In this document: piece after piece, positions 15,831 to 23,871 of the stretch
Numbering within the stretch: the first letter of the stretch is position 1
Layout of the letters: each line of letters begins with the position of its first letter
From: JBDTVS01 sp040007095
Lineage (GTDB): Bacteria; Acidobacteriota; Vicinamibacteria; Vicinamibacterales; CAVVIG01
DNA: 64,000 nucleotides
Reading direction: 5' to 3'
Assembly: GCA_040007095.1 (NCBI GenBank)
Contig: JBDTVS010000015.1
Span: 1-64,000 of the forward strand
Notes under the pieces: model-generated
What the model was told of the DNA's origin: nothing
Database searches by the model: none
What the model saw: only the letters and a program-made list of their open reading frames with translations
Position numbers and translations under genes: made by a program

Positions 15831-17168
15831 CTACGACAGCAAGAGCGTCTCGAGCGGCAGCTTGCCAGTGCTCCCGCCCATCCGCTCGACCGGCACGGCC
15901 ATCTTGTCCATCAACGTCACGAGCAGGTTGGCCATCGACGGCTTGTCGGCATAGGCGAGATGGCGGCCGCCCTTGAGCGTCCCCGACCCGCCGCCCATCA
16001 CGAGAAGCGGCAGGTTCTCACCCGAGTGCCGGGTGCTGTTGGAGATACCGGAGCCGTAGAGAATCATCATGTGATCCAGCAGCGAACCGTCGCCGTCAGG
16101 CGTGGCGCGGAGCTTGGCCAGGTATTGCGAGAACAACTGCGTGTGATACCGGTTGATCTTCGACATCTGCGCGATCAGCTCGGGCACGTTGTCGTGATGG
16201 GACAGCGGATGGTGCGCCTCGGGCACACCAATCTGGGGATACGGCCGGGCGCTCTGCTCCTTGCCGATCATGAACGTGATGACGCGCGTGAGATCGGACT
16301 GAAACGCCAGGAGCTGGAGATCCAGCATCAGCGACAGATGATCTTCAAATACTGCGGGCGCGCCTTGCGGCTGGTCGATGGTCGGCAACTCGACGTCGCG
16401 CTGTTCTTCGGCTCTCTGCAGGCGACGCTCGACGTCGCGCACCGCATCGCTGTACTGATCGACCTTCGACTGGTCCTGCGGCCCGAGATCTTTCTTCAGG
16501 CTCGCCAGCTTCTCCGTCACCGAATCCAGGATGCTCTTGTGTTGCCGCAGCCTCGCCTCGCGGGCGGTCCGGTCGGTGCTGCCGCTGTCGCCGAACAATC
16601 GCTCGAACACCGCGCGCGGGTTCCATTCCATCGGCAGCGGCTGCGTGGGGCTGCGCCACGAGAGGGTGTGCGTGTAGGCGCAGCTCAAGTTGCCGGTGCA
16701 CGCCCCCGCGTTGGCCGGGGTGTCCATGGACATCTCGAGCGAGGCGACCTGTGTCTCGCCGGCGAAATGTTTCGCCAGCAACTGGTCCATCGACACGTCG
16801 GCGATGATCTCGACCTCGGTCTTGCCGCCGCGCGCCGTTCCAGTCAGAAACGATCCAGAGGCGCCCGCGTGGATGTAGTTCCAACTCGACTTGAGGCCCG
16901 ACAGCACGAGCATCTGATTCCGGTACGGCGCCAGCGGCTCGAGAATAGGCGAGAGCTCGAACTGAGGCCCCTCCCCCTTCGGCAGCCAATACTCCATCGC
17001 CATGCCGTTCGGGACATAGAAGGCCTGGAACCGATGCACGAGTGGGCGAGCCGCCCGCCCGCGCAGCGAGAACGCCGGCAGCATCGCGTCGAGGAATGGC
17101 AGCGCCAGTGTCGCCCCTATCCCTTTCAAGGCGGTCCGTCGCGGCAGAGCCTTCGTGAGAAACGCCAT
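15831..17168 (-). CDS. DUF1552 exported protein
   Basis: A 445-residue member of the DUF1552 family, a partner of DUF1592-type cytochromes. It has a twin-arginine-like signal (PRRTALKGIGATLALPFLDA, residues 9-28), then the typical body with FYVPNGMAMEYWLPKGEGP, SGLKSSWNYIHAGASGSFL and, near the end, MILYGSGISNSTRHSGENLP. The domain resembles alkaline-phosphatase/sulfatase-like DUF1501 proteins, but the activity is unknown. The gene lies 136 bp after the DUF1592 gene and is probably co-transcribed with it. Location: periplasm through the Tat route. Confidence 0.9.
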   Translation of the reverse strand: MAFLTKALPRRTALKGIGATLALPFLDAMLPAFSLRGRAARPLVHRFQAFYVPNGMAMEYWLPKGEGPQFELSPILEPLAPYRNQMLVLSGLKSSWNYIHAGASGSFLTGTARGGKTEVEIIADVSMDQLLAKHFAGETQVASLEMSMDTPANAGACTGNLSCAYTHTLSWRSPTQPLPMEWNPRAVFERLFGDSGSTDRTAREARLRQHKSILDSVTEKLASLKKDLGPQDQSKVDQYSDAVRDVERRLQRAEEQRDVELPTIDQPQGAPAVFEDHLSLMLDLQLLAFQSDLTRVITFMIGKEQSARPYPQIGVPEAHHPLSHHDNVPELIAQMSKINRYHTQLFSQYLAKLRATPDGDGSLLDHMMILYGSGISNSTRHSGENLPLLVMGGGSGTLKGGRHLAYADKPSMANLLVTLMDKMAVPVERMGGSTGKLPLETLLLS

Positions 17169-17304
17169 ATCAGTCTCCTTGCTTGACGCTCAACGCGTGT
17201 GTAGCCCAGGTCGATGAACGCAGAGCACGCAGAGATCGCACAGTCTTTCTGAGAGGTTCTCTGCGGCCTCCGCGGCCTCTACGTTGACCGTCGTTTTCAT
17301 CGTC

Positions 17305-19803
17305 TCAGTTCGCTGCCGTCGGCGAGGCCGAGGCCCGCATCAGGAACGCGGGGCTCTCGACGATGCCCACAATGAGCGACGACCAGCGGTAGTCGTGCGC
17401 CGCCGCGTCGCGAACGATCTTTCTCACCGCCGGCTGATCGGAATACTCGACGCGTCTTCCGAGCGCGAAGGCCAGCAACTTCTCGGTGACGGTGCGGGGA
17501 AACTGCTCGGGATCGTCGAGCAGCAGCGCCCGCAGTCCTTTCAGCCCGTCGACCTTCACGCCGCTCATCGTGGCGCCGCCCGCGTCGACCGGCTTCCCCG
17601 CCTCGTCCACCGTCCGCCATCCCCCGATCACGTCGAAATTCTCCAGCGCGAAGCCGAGCGGGTCGATGACGGCGTGGCAGCTGTTGCACGAAGGGTTCTG
17701 ACGATGCTGCGCCAATCGCTCGCGGATCGACTTGGGCGCCGCGCCCGGCTTGTTCTCGGTCAGATTGGTGTCCACGCCGGGAGGAGGCGGCGGCACGGGC
17801 AACCCGAAGATGTTGTTCAGCAGCCATTTGCCGCGCAGCACCGGCGACGTGCGATCGGGATAGGAGGTGGTCGCCAGCAGCGCGCCCTCCGCCAGCAGCC
17901 CGCCACGCTGGTCGTGGTTGGGCAGCGTGACTCGACGGAATCGGCTGCCGTAAATGCCGGGAATGCCGTAGTGCCGCGCCAGCCGCTCGTTCACGAACGT
18001 GTAGTCGGCGTTCAAGAGGTCCACGACGCTGCGGTCCTCGCGCAACGTGCTGCCGACAAACAGCTCGGTTTCCCGCTGAAACGCCTGGAGCAGGCTCAAA
18101 TCGTAGTTGGGATAGCGATCCGGATCGACGACGACCTCTTCGACGCGGCGCAGATTCAACCACTGGGCGGCAAAGCCGTCGACCAGCGCATCGGTGGCGC
18201 GCGGGTCGGCCAGCATTCGCCGTACTTCTTTCTCGAGAATCGGCGGACGCGTCAGCTGGCCGCGCTCGGCCAGCGCGAGCAGGCGCTCATCCGGAATGCT
18301 GCTCCATAGGAAGAATGAGAGACGCGAGGCGATTTCGAGGTCGCTCAAAGAATAGGCAGCCGCCTGGCGCCCCGCGGCCGCCGCCGGATCCTTGTGCACC
18401 CGCAGGAGAAAATCCGGATCGACCAGCATGCGTTCGAGGGCGAACTGAATCCCGCTCTCGAAACGTCCTCCGCCGCGGCGGCCGTCGTCGAAAAACTCCA
18501 GCAGCGTCGACACATCGCGATTGGTCACCGGGCGGCGATACGCGAGGCGCGACATTCTCGAGAGGATTTTCGTGGCGCAGGCTCGCTCCTCCGATTCGCG
18601 ACCGGGCTGGCACACAAAAATCGCCCGCCGGCTGGGTGTGTCCCTGGCCGGTCCTGAATTCGTGAACGGGCCGCCGACCTGGACCGACGCCACGTTCGCG
18701 TAGTCCATGTACACCTGATCGTTCGTGATCACCCTGCCTCGTTGCAGTGGCTGAGGCAGTCCTTCGGGCTCCCACAATTCCCTGACGAACGACACGCCCA
18801 CGACGTGCGGGCCGGCGTCCACCGGAACGCGGACCTGCAGACCGGCGTCTCCGCCGATTTGCATGTACTTCTCCCACGAGTCGTCGCCGGCGAATCCCGG
18901 CTCGCCGTCCCCCGCGTAGCTCGCGGCGGCGGGCCTGCCCACTGCCTTGCCTCCAACCGTGAAACGCTTCAGCAGCTTGCCGTCGAGCCGCACGTCGAGC
19001 TGCTGCGGCCACCCCATGCCCTTGAGATAGTCCTGATACTGCCGCTGGAGACGCACCGTGAAGAGGTACTCGCCGCTTGCGGGAAAGTCGCGGCGAACGG
19101 CGATTCCCCCGCGGGATCCGAGCGGCAGGTCCTCGCTCTGCCGATCGTCCTGCATCACGTGCAGCGGAATTTCGAACGTCTCAATCGCTGGACCGTTGGG
19201 GGGAAGACCTGTCGCGAGCCGCGTGACCTGACGAGCAACCGACATGTAGCGTTCCAGGTGAGCGGTCGATATCGAGAGGACATCCGCGAAATTGTCGAAG
19301 CTGCCGTCCGCGGTCTCGTCACCGGGCAAGAGCGAGCGCACATCGAGGTCGAGAGCCAGGAGATCGCGGATCGCGTGGTTGTATTCGGCGCGATTGAGGC
19401 GTTGGACCGCGCCAATCCGGCCTGGATTCGGCCTGGCCTCCCATGCACGGTCGATCTCGTGCTCGAGCCAGATCGCCGCTTCGTGATAAGTCGTCTTGTC
19501 GGGCCGGGCCACTCCGGGCGGCGGCATCGAGCCGGCGCGGAGCTTCGCGATGACTTTTTCCCACACCTCGGCGTTGCGCCCAGGGTTCGTCAGGTCCAGC
19601 CGATCGAGCTCGAGTCCAGCGGTGCGAAGTCTCTGGTTATGGCAGGTGACGCAGTATTTGTCGAAAACCGGCTGGGGAGTCGAAGACTTGGCTGGAGAGG
19701 GGGTCGGTGGCGCCTGCCGCGCCGATATCTGGACGCCGGCCAGCGTCACACTGATGCAGCCGCCGACAACGAGGGCGGCGATCGTGTGCCAACCACGGGG
19801 CAT
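17305..19803 (-). CDS. DUF1592/DUF1588 multidomain cytochrome c
   Basis: An 832-residue exported protein. The start at 19803 is chosen for its GGAGGA ribosome-binding site (19809-19814) and signal peptide (WHTIAALVVGGCISVTLAG). A haem site CVTCH is at residues 51-55. The domain order matches the planctomycete-type series DUF1587 (RLNRAEYNHAIRDLLALDLD), DUF1595, DUF1592 (ASRLSFFLWSSIPDERLLAL), DUF1588 (RGGLLAEGALLATTSYPDRT, then SCNSCHAVIDPLGFALENFD) and DUF1585 at the C-terminus. A second CxxCH (CNSCH) lies in the DUF1588 part. These proteins are thought to work in periplasmic electron transfer or polymer catabolism; the substrate is unknown. First gene of the DUF1592-DUF1552-ankyrin group. 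Confidence 0.9.
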   Translation of the reverse strand: MPRGWHTIAALVVGGCISVTLAGVQISARQAPPTPSPAKSSTPQPVFDKYCVTCHNQRLRTAGLELDRLDLTNPGRNAEVWEKVIAKLRAGSMPPPGVARPDKTTYHEAAIWLEHEIDRAWEARPNPGRIGAVQRLNRAEYNHAIRDLLALDLDVRSLLPGDETADGSFDNFADVLSISTAHLERYMSVARQVTRLATGLPPNGPAIETFEIPLHVMQDDRQSEDLPLGSRGGIAVRRDFPASGEYLFTVRLQRQYQDYLKGMGWPQQLDVRLDGKLLKRFTVGGKAVGRPAAASYAGDGEPGFAGDDSWEKYMQIGGDAGLQVRVPVDAGPHVVGVSFVRELWEPEGLPQPLQRGRVITNDQVYMDYANVASVQVGGPFTNSGPARDTPSRRAIFVCQPGRESEERACATKILSRMSRLAYRRPVTNRDVSTLLEFFDDGRRGGGRFESGIQFALERMLVDPDFLLRVHKDPAAAAGRQAAAYSLSDLEIASRLSFFLWSSIPDERLLALAERGQLTRPPILEKEVRRMLADPRATDALVDGFAAQWLNLRRVEEVVVDPDRYPNYDLSLLQAFQRETELFVGSTLREDRSVVDLLNADYTFVNERLARHYGIPGIYGSRFRRVTLPNHDQRGGLLAEGALLATTSYPDRTSPVLRGKWLLNNIFGLPVPPPPPGVDTNLTENKPGAAPKSIRERLAQHRQNPSCNSCHAVIDPLGFALENFDVIGGWRTVDEAGKPVDAGGATMSGVKVDGLKGLRALLLDDPEQFPRTVTEKLLAFALGRRVEYSDQPAVRKIVRDAAAHDYRWSSLIVGIVESPAFLMRASASPTAAN

Positions 19804-20001
19804 TCTCGTCCTCCAGAGCAGGAACGACTGAAAACCTGGACCGAAGTCACCGATCAGTCTCACATCCGACCTTGCATCCGGCGCCACGGCGCGATGCGCG
19901 TGGACGGTCGCGAGCGAGCCACGCGACTGCTATCTGTGCTGAATTCTGCCTGACGCATCCCCTGGAAGCAACGGAATACTGACAGTCTTCATGACACCCC
20001 A

Positions 20002-21045
20002 CTAGGGCGCCGGAAAGCGCGCGACCCGGTCTCCTCGTACCGATCCAAGCCACATCTCCTTCCCGACCTGTACGGCGACGGTCGAGAAGTTGAACGCGCT
20101 GTTGAACGGGTAACGAATCAGTTCCTGGATCTTCAACGTGCTCGGATTGATCTTGATGACACGCGATGTGGCCATGGTGAGCGCGCCCGCGACCGGCTCC
20201 TGGCCTGCGGCGATCAGCGAGCCGTCGGGTGCCCACCGCAGATTGTCGAGACGAAATCCGACCGGAATGTCGTCCCTCTTGACGGGTGTTTGTCCGCGCG
20301 AGAAGCGGATGAACGACTGGTTGCCCCAGCCGCCCATGTAAAACCACTTGCCGTCCTTTGAAATCTCGATGCCATTCGCGCCGGATGCCTCGCTGCCCGG
20401 CACGATCTTCCACCCCGAGCCCGCATGCCATTCCCACAGTTCGCCATTCTTCTCACCCGCCTGCATGTTGGCTCGTCCAGCGGCGGCGCCGCGCGGTTGA
20501 AAATTCGAGGCGGCGAAGCCACCTTCTGGCAGAGGGACCACCGAGTTCAGGCCTATCGGATCGGGCGCGATCGCGCAGCCGACCCAGGTCAGGGTGGGCG
20601 GCTTCGCGCGCGCGTCGAGTTCGAAGACCTCAATCGATTCCCTGGTGCCATGGTGAACGGCGTACAGCGTGTGGACCGAGTTCCTCCCTTGGCGAATAGC
20701 CAGGCCGTGCGCTCTGAATCGTTCCTTTTCCTCAGGATCGATCGGTCCGGGACACGAGTCGTAGGTTTTGGCATCCAGGCGCGGCTTCGACGCGGCATTG
20801 GGGAACAACGCGGTCGTCGTCTTGTCGCGCACGCTGATCAGAGTGATCGCGCCGCCTGCCGCGTCGCCGGACGCAATGACCCACTCCGACCCGGGCACGA
20901 CGACGAGATCCTCGGGAGAGATGACTCCGCAAATGAACTGCACGTTTCCGACCGCCTCGCACCCCGCCGCTCGAGGGGCGGCGGTTCCCTGCGAAAGCAC
21001 AAACACCACCGACACGCTCAGGACCCGCAGCGTCAGCAATCTCAT
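20002..21045 (-). CDS. Secreted beta-propeller protein (SMP-30/arylesterase-like)
   Basis: A 347-residue exported protein. The start at 21045 has a GGGAGGAA site just upstream and gives a signal peptide (MRLLTLRVLSVSVVFVLSQG). Several propeller blades are visible: EDLVVVPGSEWVIASGD, GLNSVVPLPEGGFAASNFQP, NGIEISKDGKWFYMGGWGNQ, RLDNLRWAPDGSLIAAGQE. The pattern is that of SMP-30/gluconolactonase or arylesterase-like six-bladed propellers, which hydrolyse lactones or esters with a bound metal. Catalytic residues were not verified. The gene is divergent from 21182. Confidence 0.75.
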   Translation of the reverse strand: MRLLTLRVLSVSVVFVLSQGTAAPRAAGCEAVGNVQFICGVISPEDLVVVPGSEWVIASGDAAGGAITLISVRDKTTTALFPNAASKPRLDAKTYDSCPGPIDPEEKERFRAHGLAIRQGRNSVHTLYAVHHGTRESIEVFELDARAKPPTLTWVGCAIAPDPIGLNSVVPLPEGGFAASNFQPRGAAAGRANMQAGEKNGELWEWHAGSGWKIVPGSEASGANGIEISKDGKWFYMGGWGNQSFIRFSRGQTPVKRDDIPVGFRLDNLRWAPDGSLIAAGQEPVAGALTMATSRVIKINPSTLKIQELIRYPFNSAFNFSTVAVQVGKEMWLGSVRGDRVARFPAP

Positions 21046-21167
21046 CGACGTTCCTCCCGGCGCAATCATATGCCCGCTGCGCGTCAGGTGATGAAGGCTG
21101 ACGAAGTTGCCGCGAACCGGCGATGGGGTAGCCGCCATGTGCGCTGGAAAAGACGGGCCAAGTCCGG

Positions 21168-21173
21168 TAGGAT
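21168..21173 (+). promoter_or_regulatory. -10-like TAGGAT before 21182
   Basis: TAGGAT lies 8 nt before ATG 21182 and could give a leaderless transcript. The embedded AGGA could equally be a weak ribosome-binding site, so the reading is ambiguous. Confidence 0.3.
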
Positions 21174-21181
21174 GCGCTGCT

Positions 21182-21751
21182 ATGACCACGCTTTCCAAGA
21201 CCGTCTCGATGTTGTCGCTGGTCGCGCTCGTCACGGTTGGCGTCGGACTCACGGTTTCCGGACAGGATCAGCCGCCCGCGCCGGGGCGCGGACGAGGCGC
21301 ACCGCCACCGCCGCCGCCCCCGCAGGCCGGACACCCCAGCGGCAAGCTGGTCATCTGGGGCGATCTCGCGAGCTTCGACCAGCCCGCGACCGCACCGACC
21401 CACTGCATCCTCACCAATCGCTTCAAGCGCGGCCAGCGCGTCGGCATCCGCATGACGGCGGTCGATGGCGGCAGCGGCGAGGTCGAAAACACGGCCGTCC
21501 TCACCGCCCATCTGACGCTTGGGGGCAAGACCATCGACGTGCCCATGCGGTGGCGCGGCCAGGGCGGCTTCCCGGCTTCGGAATATCCGCGACAGCCCGA
21601 CCAGATGTGGACAGGGGCGTGGAACGTCCCTGCCGACGCGCCGATCGGCGCCATCGTCTATACCGTGACGGCGACGGATCGATTCGGCCGCACCGCCTCG
21701 TTTTCGCCGTTCATCAACGTGCTGTCGCAATTCACCATCGTCGACCAATAG
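21182..21751 (+). CDS. Exported protein with Pro-rich linker, unknown
   Basis: A 189-residue protein with a signal peptide (SMLSLVALVTVGVGLTVSG), a Gly/Arg/Pro linker (GRGRGAPPPPPPP) and a beta-rich domain (KLVIWGDLASFDQPATAPTH, then VENTAVLTAHLTLGGKTIDV, WNVPADAPIGAIVYTVTATD). The C-terminal part resembles an immunoglobulin-like fold in which added domains modify surface or periplasmic proteins. I do not recognise a named family. The start is set by the signal peptide; no strong RBS. Confidence 0.7.
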   Translation: MTTLSKTVSMLSLVALVTVGVGLTVSGQDQPPAPGRGRGAPPPPPPPQAGHPSGKLVIWGDLASFDQPATAPTHCILTNRFKRGQRVGIRMTAVDGGSGEVENTAVLTAHLTLGGKTIDVPMRWRGQGGFPASEYPRQPDQMWTGAWNVPADAPIGAIVYTVTATDRFGRTASFSPFINVLSQFTIVDQ

Positions 21752-21979
21752 AACGAGACTGCCCGGCAGGCCCGGTCACGGTGAAGGGCCTGGTCCCCTT
21801 CACTCGAATTGAGCGGTCCCTTCAACGGACGGGTCACGACGTACTCACCCTCGGATCCGCACTTGCCGCGGATGTCCTGGAAGACGCGCTGGTGACCGTC
21901 AGCCACGAACACCTCGTCTCCTTCCGGCAACGTCGCCAGCATGCGCGGCGATCGATGATGACCGAGCGGTGAGCACAAA

Positions 21980-22333
21980 ATGGACAAAGCGTTTGCGGAA
22001 CACTTCGCAGTTGACTGGATCGAATCGTGGAACGCCCACGATCTGGACGGAGTGCTGTCGCACTATGCCGATGGCTTTGAGATGTCGTCGCCCTTCATCG
22101 TGCAGATCGCTGGCGAGCCCTCAGGCACGCTGGTCGGGAAGGAGGCTGTCGGCGCGTACTGGAGCCAAGCCTTGCATCTCATGCCCGATCTGCGCTTCGA
22201 GCTGATCTCGGTGCTCTCCGGCGTCTCCAGCGTCACCGTCTACTACCGCGGCGGAGGCGGCCGTTTGGCAGCAGAGGTCTTTTTCTTCGACGCCGATCGC
22301 AAAGTATCGAAGGCCGTTGCGCACTATCTGTAG
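21980..22333 (+). CDS. SnoaL-like (NTF2-fold) protein
   Basis: A 117-residue cytoplasmic protein with the NTF2-like/SnoaL signature: an N-terminal DWIESWNAHDLDGVLSHYAD and FEMSSPFIV, a GKEAVGAYWSQAL helix, and C-terminal strands ending with a short tail. Such proteins are small polyketide-cyclase or isomerase-like enzymes, or ligand-binding domains; the substrate cannot be told. A GGTGAG site precedes ATG 21980. No co-directional neighbour downstream. Confidence 0.75.
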   Translation: MDKAFAEHFAVDWIESWNAHDLDGVLSHYADGFEMSSPFIVQIAGEPSGTLVGKEAVGAYWSQALHLMPDLRFELISVLSGVSSVTVYYRGGGGRLAAEVFFFDADRKVSKAVAHYL

Positions 22334-22362
22334 CAGGTTGCCGAACCAGCCGGCAACCTGAA
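22334..22362. terminator. Hairpin between convergent genes
   Basis: AGGTTGCCG pairs with CGGCAACCT around a 7-nt loop, directly after the stop at 22333 and before the convergent gene ending at 22443. There is no T tract. Its sequence resembles the outer end of the repeats at 47746 and 54359, so it may be a solo repeat end acting as a terminator. Confidence 0.4.
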
Positions 22363-22442
22363 CTCGACCCGTTGCACATGTGGCCACAAGTGGCTATTGT
22401 TCGTGAGATGGAGACCGGCATCCGAAAGCTCAACAAGGTTCT

Positions 22443-23609
22443 CTACTGAGGCGGCGGCGCGGCTCCCATTCCTTTGAACGCGTACTTGTAGTAGCGCTGG
22501 CCGTTGTTGACTTCGCTGATGAAGAGGTTCCCTTTCGAGTCGACGGCGAAGCTGTGCGCGTGAAAGAACTCCCGGGCGTTATGTCCGGCATGGCCGCCGA
22601 TATTCGACAGAATCTCGAGCGTCTGGCGATTGAGGACGCGGACAGCCTTGTTGGAACCATCCAAGACATAGAGAAACTTCTGCTCCTTGTCTGGCGACAG
22701 GACGAAGCTGTGCACGGTGCCTTCGGCCTGGAGCGTGTTCTTCGCGATCGGCACTTCTTTGACGAAGGTCCCGTCCAGCGTGAAGACCTGAAGGCGATTG
22801 TTCGTCCGGTCGGCGACGTACACGAGCTCGTCGTTCGACACGACGACGGCGTGGACGGGGGTGTTGAATTGCGGCGGAGGCGGACCCTGGATGAGCTGTG
22901 CACGGGGAGGGAACTTGTAGTCGTCCTCGGGCCTCTTCCCGTACGCGCCCCAGTGGCGCTTGTAGGCGCCCGTTCCGGCATCGAACACAATCACCCGGTG
23001 ATTGAAGTAGCCATCGGCCACGAATAGCTCGTTGGTCTTCTTGTAGAGGAAGAGGCCGGCAGGCCCTCCGAGGTTCTCGGTGTCGTTGCTGCCCTTGTTC
23101 TTCCCCGCATGGCCGATCTGCATGAGAAACCGGCCCTTGCTGGTGAACTTGAGGATCTGGTTGTCCTCTCTGGCACTGCCGCTCAGCCACACGTTGTCGT
23201 TGTCGTCGACGAAGATTCCGTGCTGGGTGGTCGGCCACTCATAACCGGCACCGGGGCCGCCCCACGCCTGGAGCAGCTTTCCATTCGGCGCGAACTCGAG
23301 AACGGCCGGCGCCGGAATGCAGCACTCGGCCTGGGGAGGCGTCAGCGAGGCGGCCTTTTCGCCGTCGGGAATGCTGGCTTCCCGGTGAAATACCCACACG
23401 TTGTCGTGCGAATCGACGGCAACTCCACCGACGGCTCCCGTCACCCAGCGATTCGGCAATGCCTGGGCCCACAGAGGATCCGGCTCGAAGATCGGCACCT
23501 GCGATCGGCTGGTCTGGGCGTGCGCGGGCCTGACGATGACAGCGGCCCCGCCGCCGATGGTACCGACGAGCGCCGCGCAGAGACCAATCGACCACCACGT
23601 CTTCCTCAT
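22443..23609 (-). CDS. Secreted NHL-repeat beta-propeller protein
   Basis: A 388-residue exported protein. The start at 23609 has AAAGGAG upstream and a signal peptide (WWSIGLCAALVGTIGGGAAV). Six NHL-type blades are visible, for example GGVAVDSHDNVWVFHREAS, QHGIFVDDNDNVWLSGSARE, VHAVVVSNDELVYVADRTNN and HSFAVDSKGNLFISEVNNGQ. Proteins with this pattern are often annotated as peptidylglycine-monooxygenase-like or 6-bladed propellers, but no monooxygenase domain is present here. Role unknown; extracellular protein or ligand binding is inferred. Convergent with the SnoaL-like gene. Confidence 0.82.
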   Translation of the reverse strand: MRKTWWSIGLCAALVGTIGGGAAVIVRPAHAQTSRSQVPIFEPDPLWAQALPNRWVTGAVGGVAVDSHDNVWVFHREASIPDGEKAASLTPPQAECCIPAPAVLEFAPNGKLLQAWGGPGAGYEWPTTQHGIFVDDNDNVWLSGSAREDNQILKFTSKGRFLMQIGHAGKNKGSNDTENLGGPAGLFLYKKTNELFVADGYFNHRVIVFDAGTGAYKRHWGAYGKRPEDDYKFPPRAQLIQGPPPPQFNTPVHAVVVSNDELVYVADRTNNRLQVFTLDGTFVKEVPIAKNTLQAEGTVHSFVLSPDKEQKFLYVLDGSNKAVRVLNRQTLEILSNIGGHAGHNAREFFHAHSFAVDSKGNLFISEVNNGQRYYKYAFKGMGAAPPPQ

Positions 23610-23871
23610 ACGCCACTCCTTTGCGCGCTCAAGATTTCGCTCGCGTATGTTACCCGGGATCTCGCGTTCGTGATTGGTGCGTGTGTGGGGCTTGAGGCCG
23701 GCACACCGGCGAGACAGGCGGAGGTGTGAGCGGCCAGTCCGTCTTGAACGGCGTGCCTGCTTTATCATAGGTTGACGCAGACGAAGACCCTGTCTCGTCG
23801 CCGATGGCGTTGGCGATCCGCGCCGCGGCCGAGACGACTCGTGGTCGATGCACTTGTTCAGAGAGGCCAGA

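Noticed and set aside
20425..21972. Plus-strand open frame of about 515 codons
   Set aside because: Antisense to the propeller gene at 20002-21045, and its second half overlaps the genuine exported-protein gene at 21182 in another frame.
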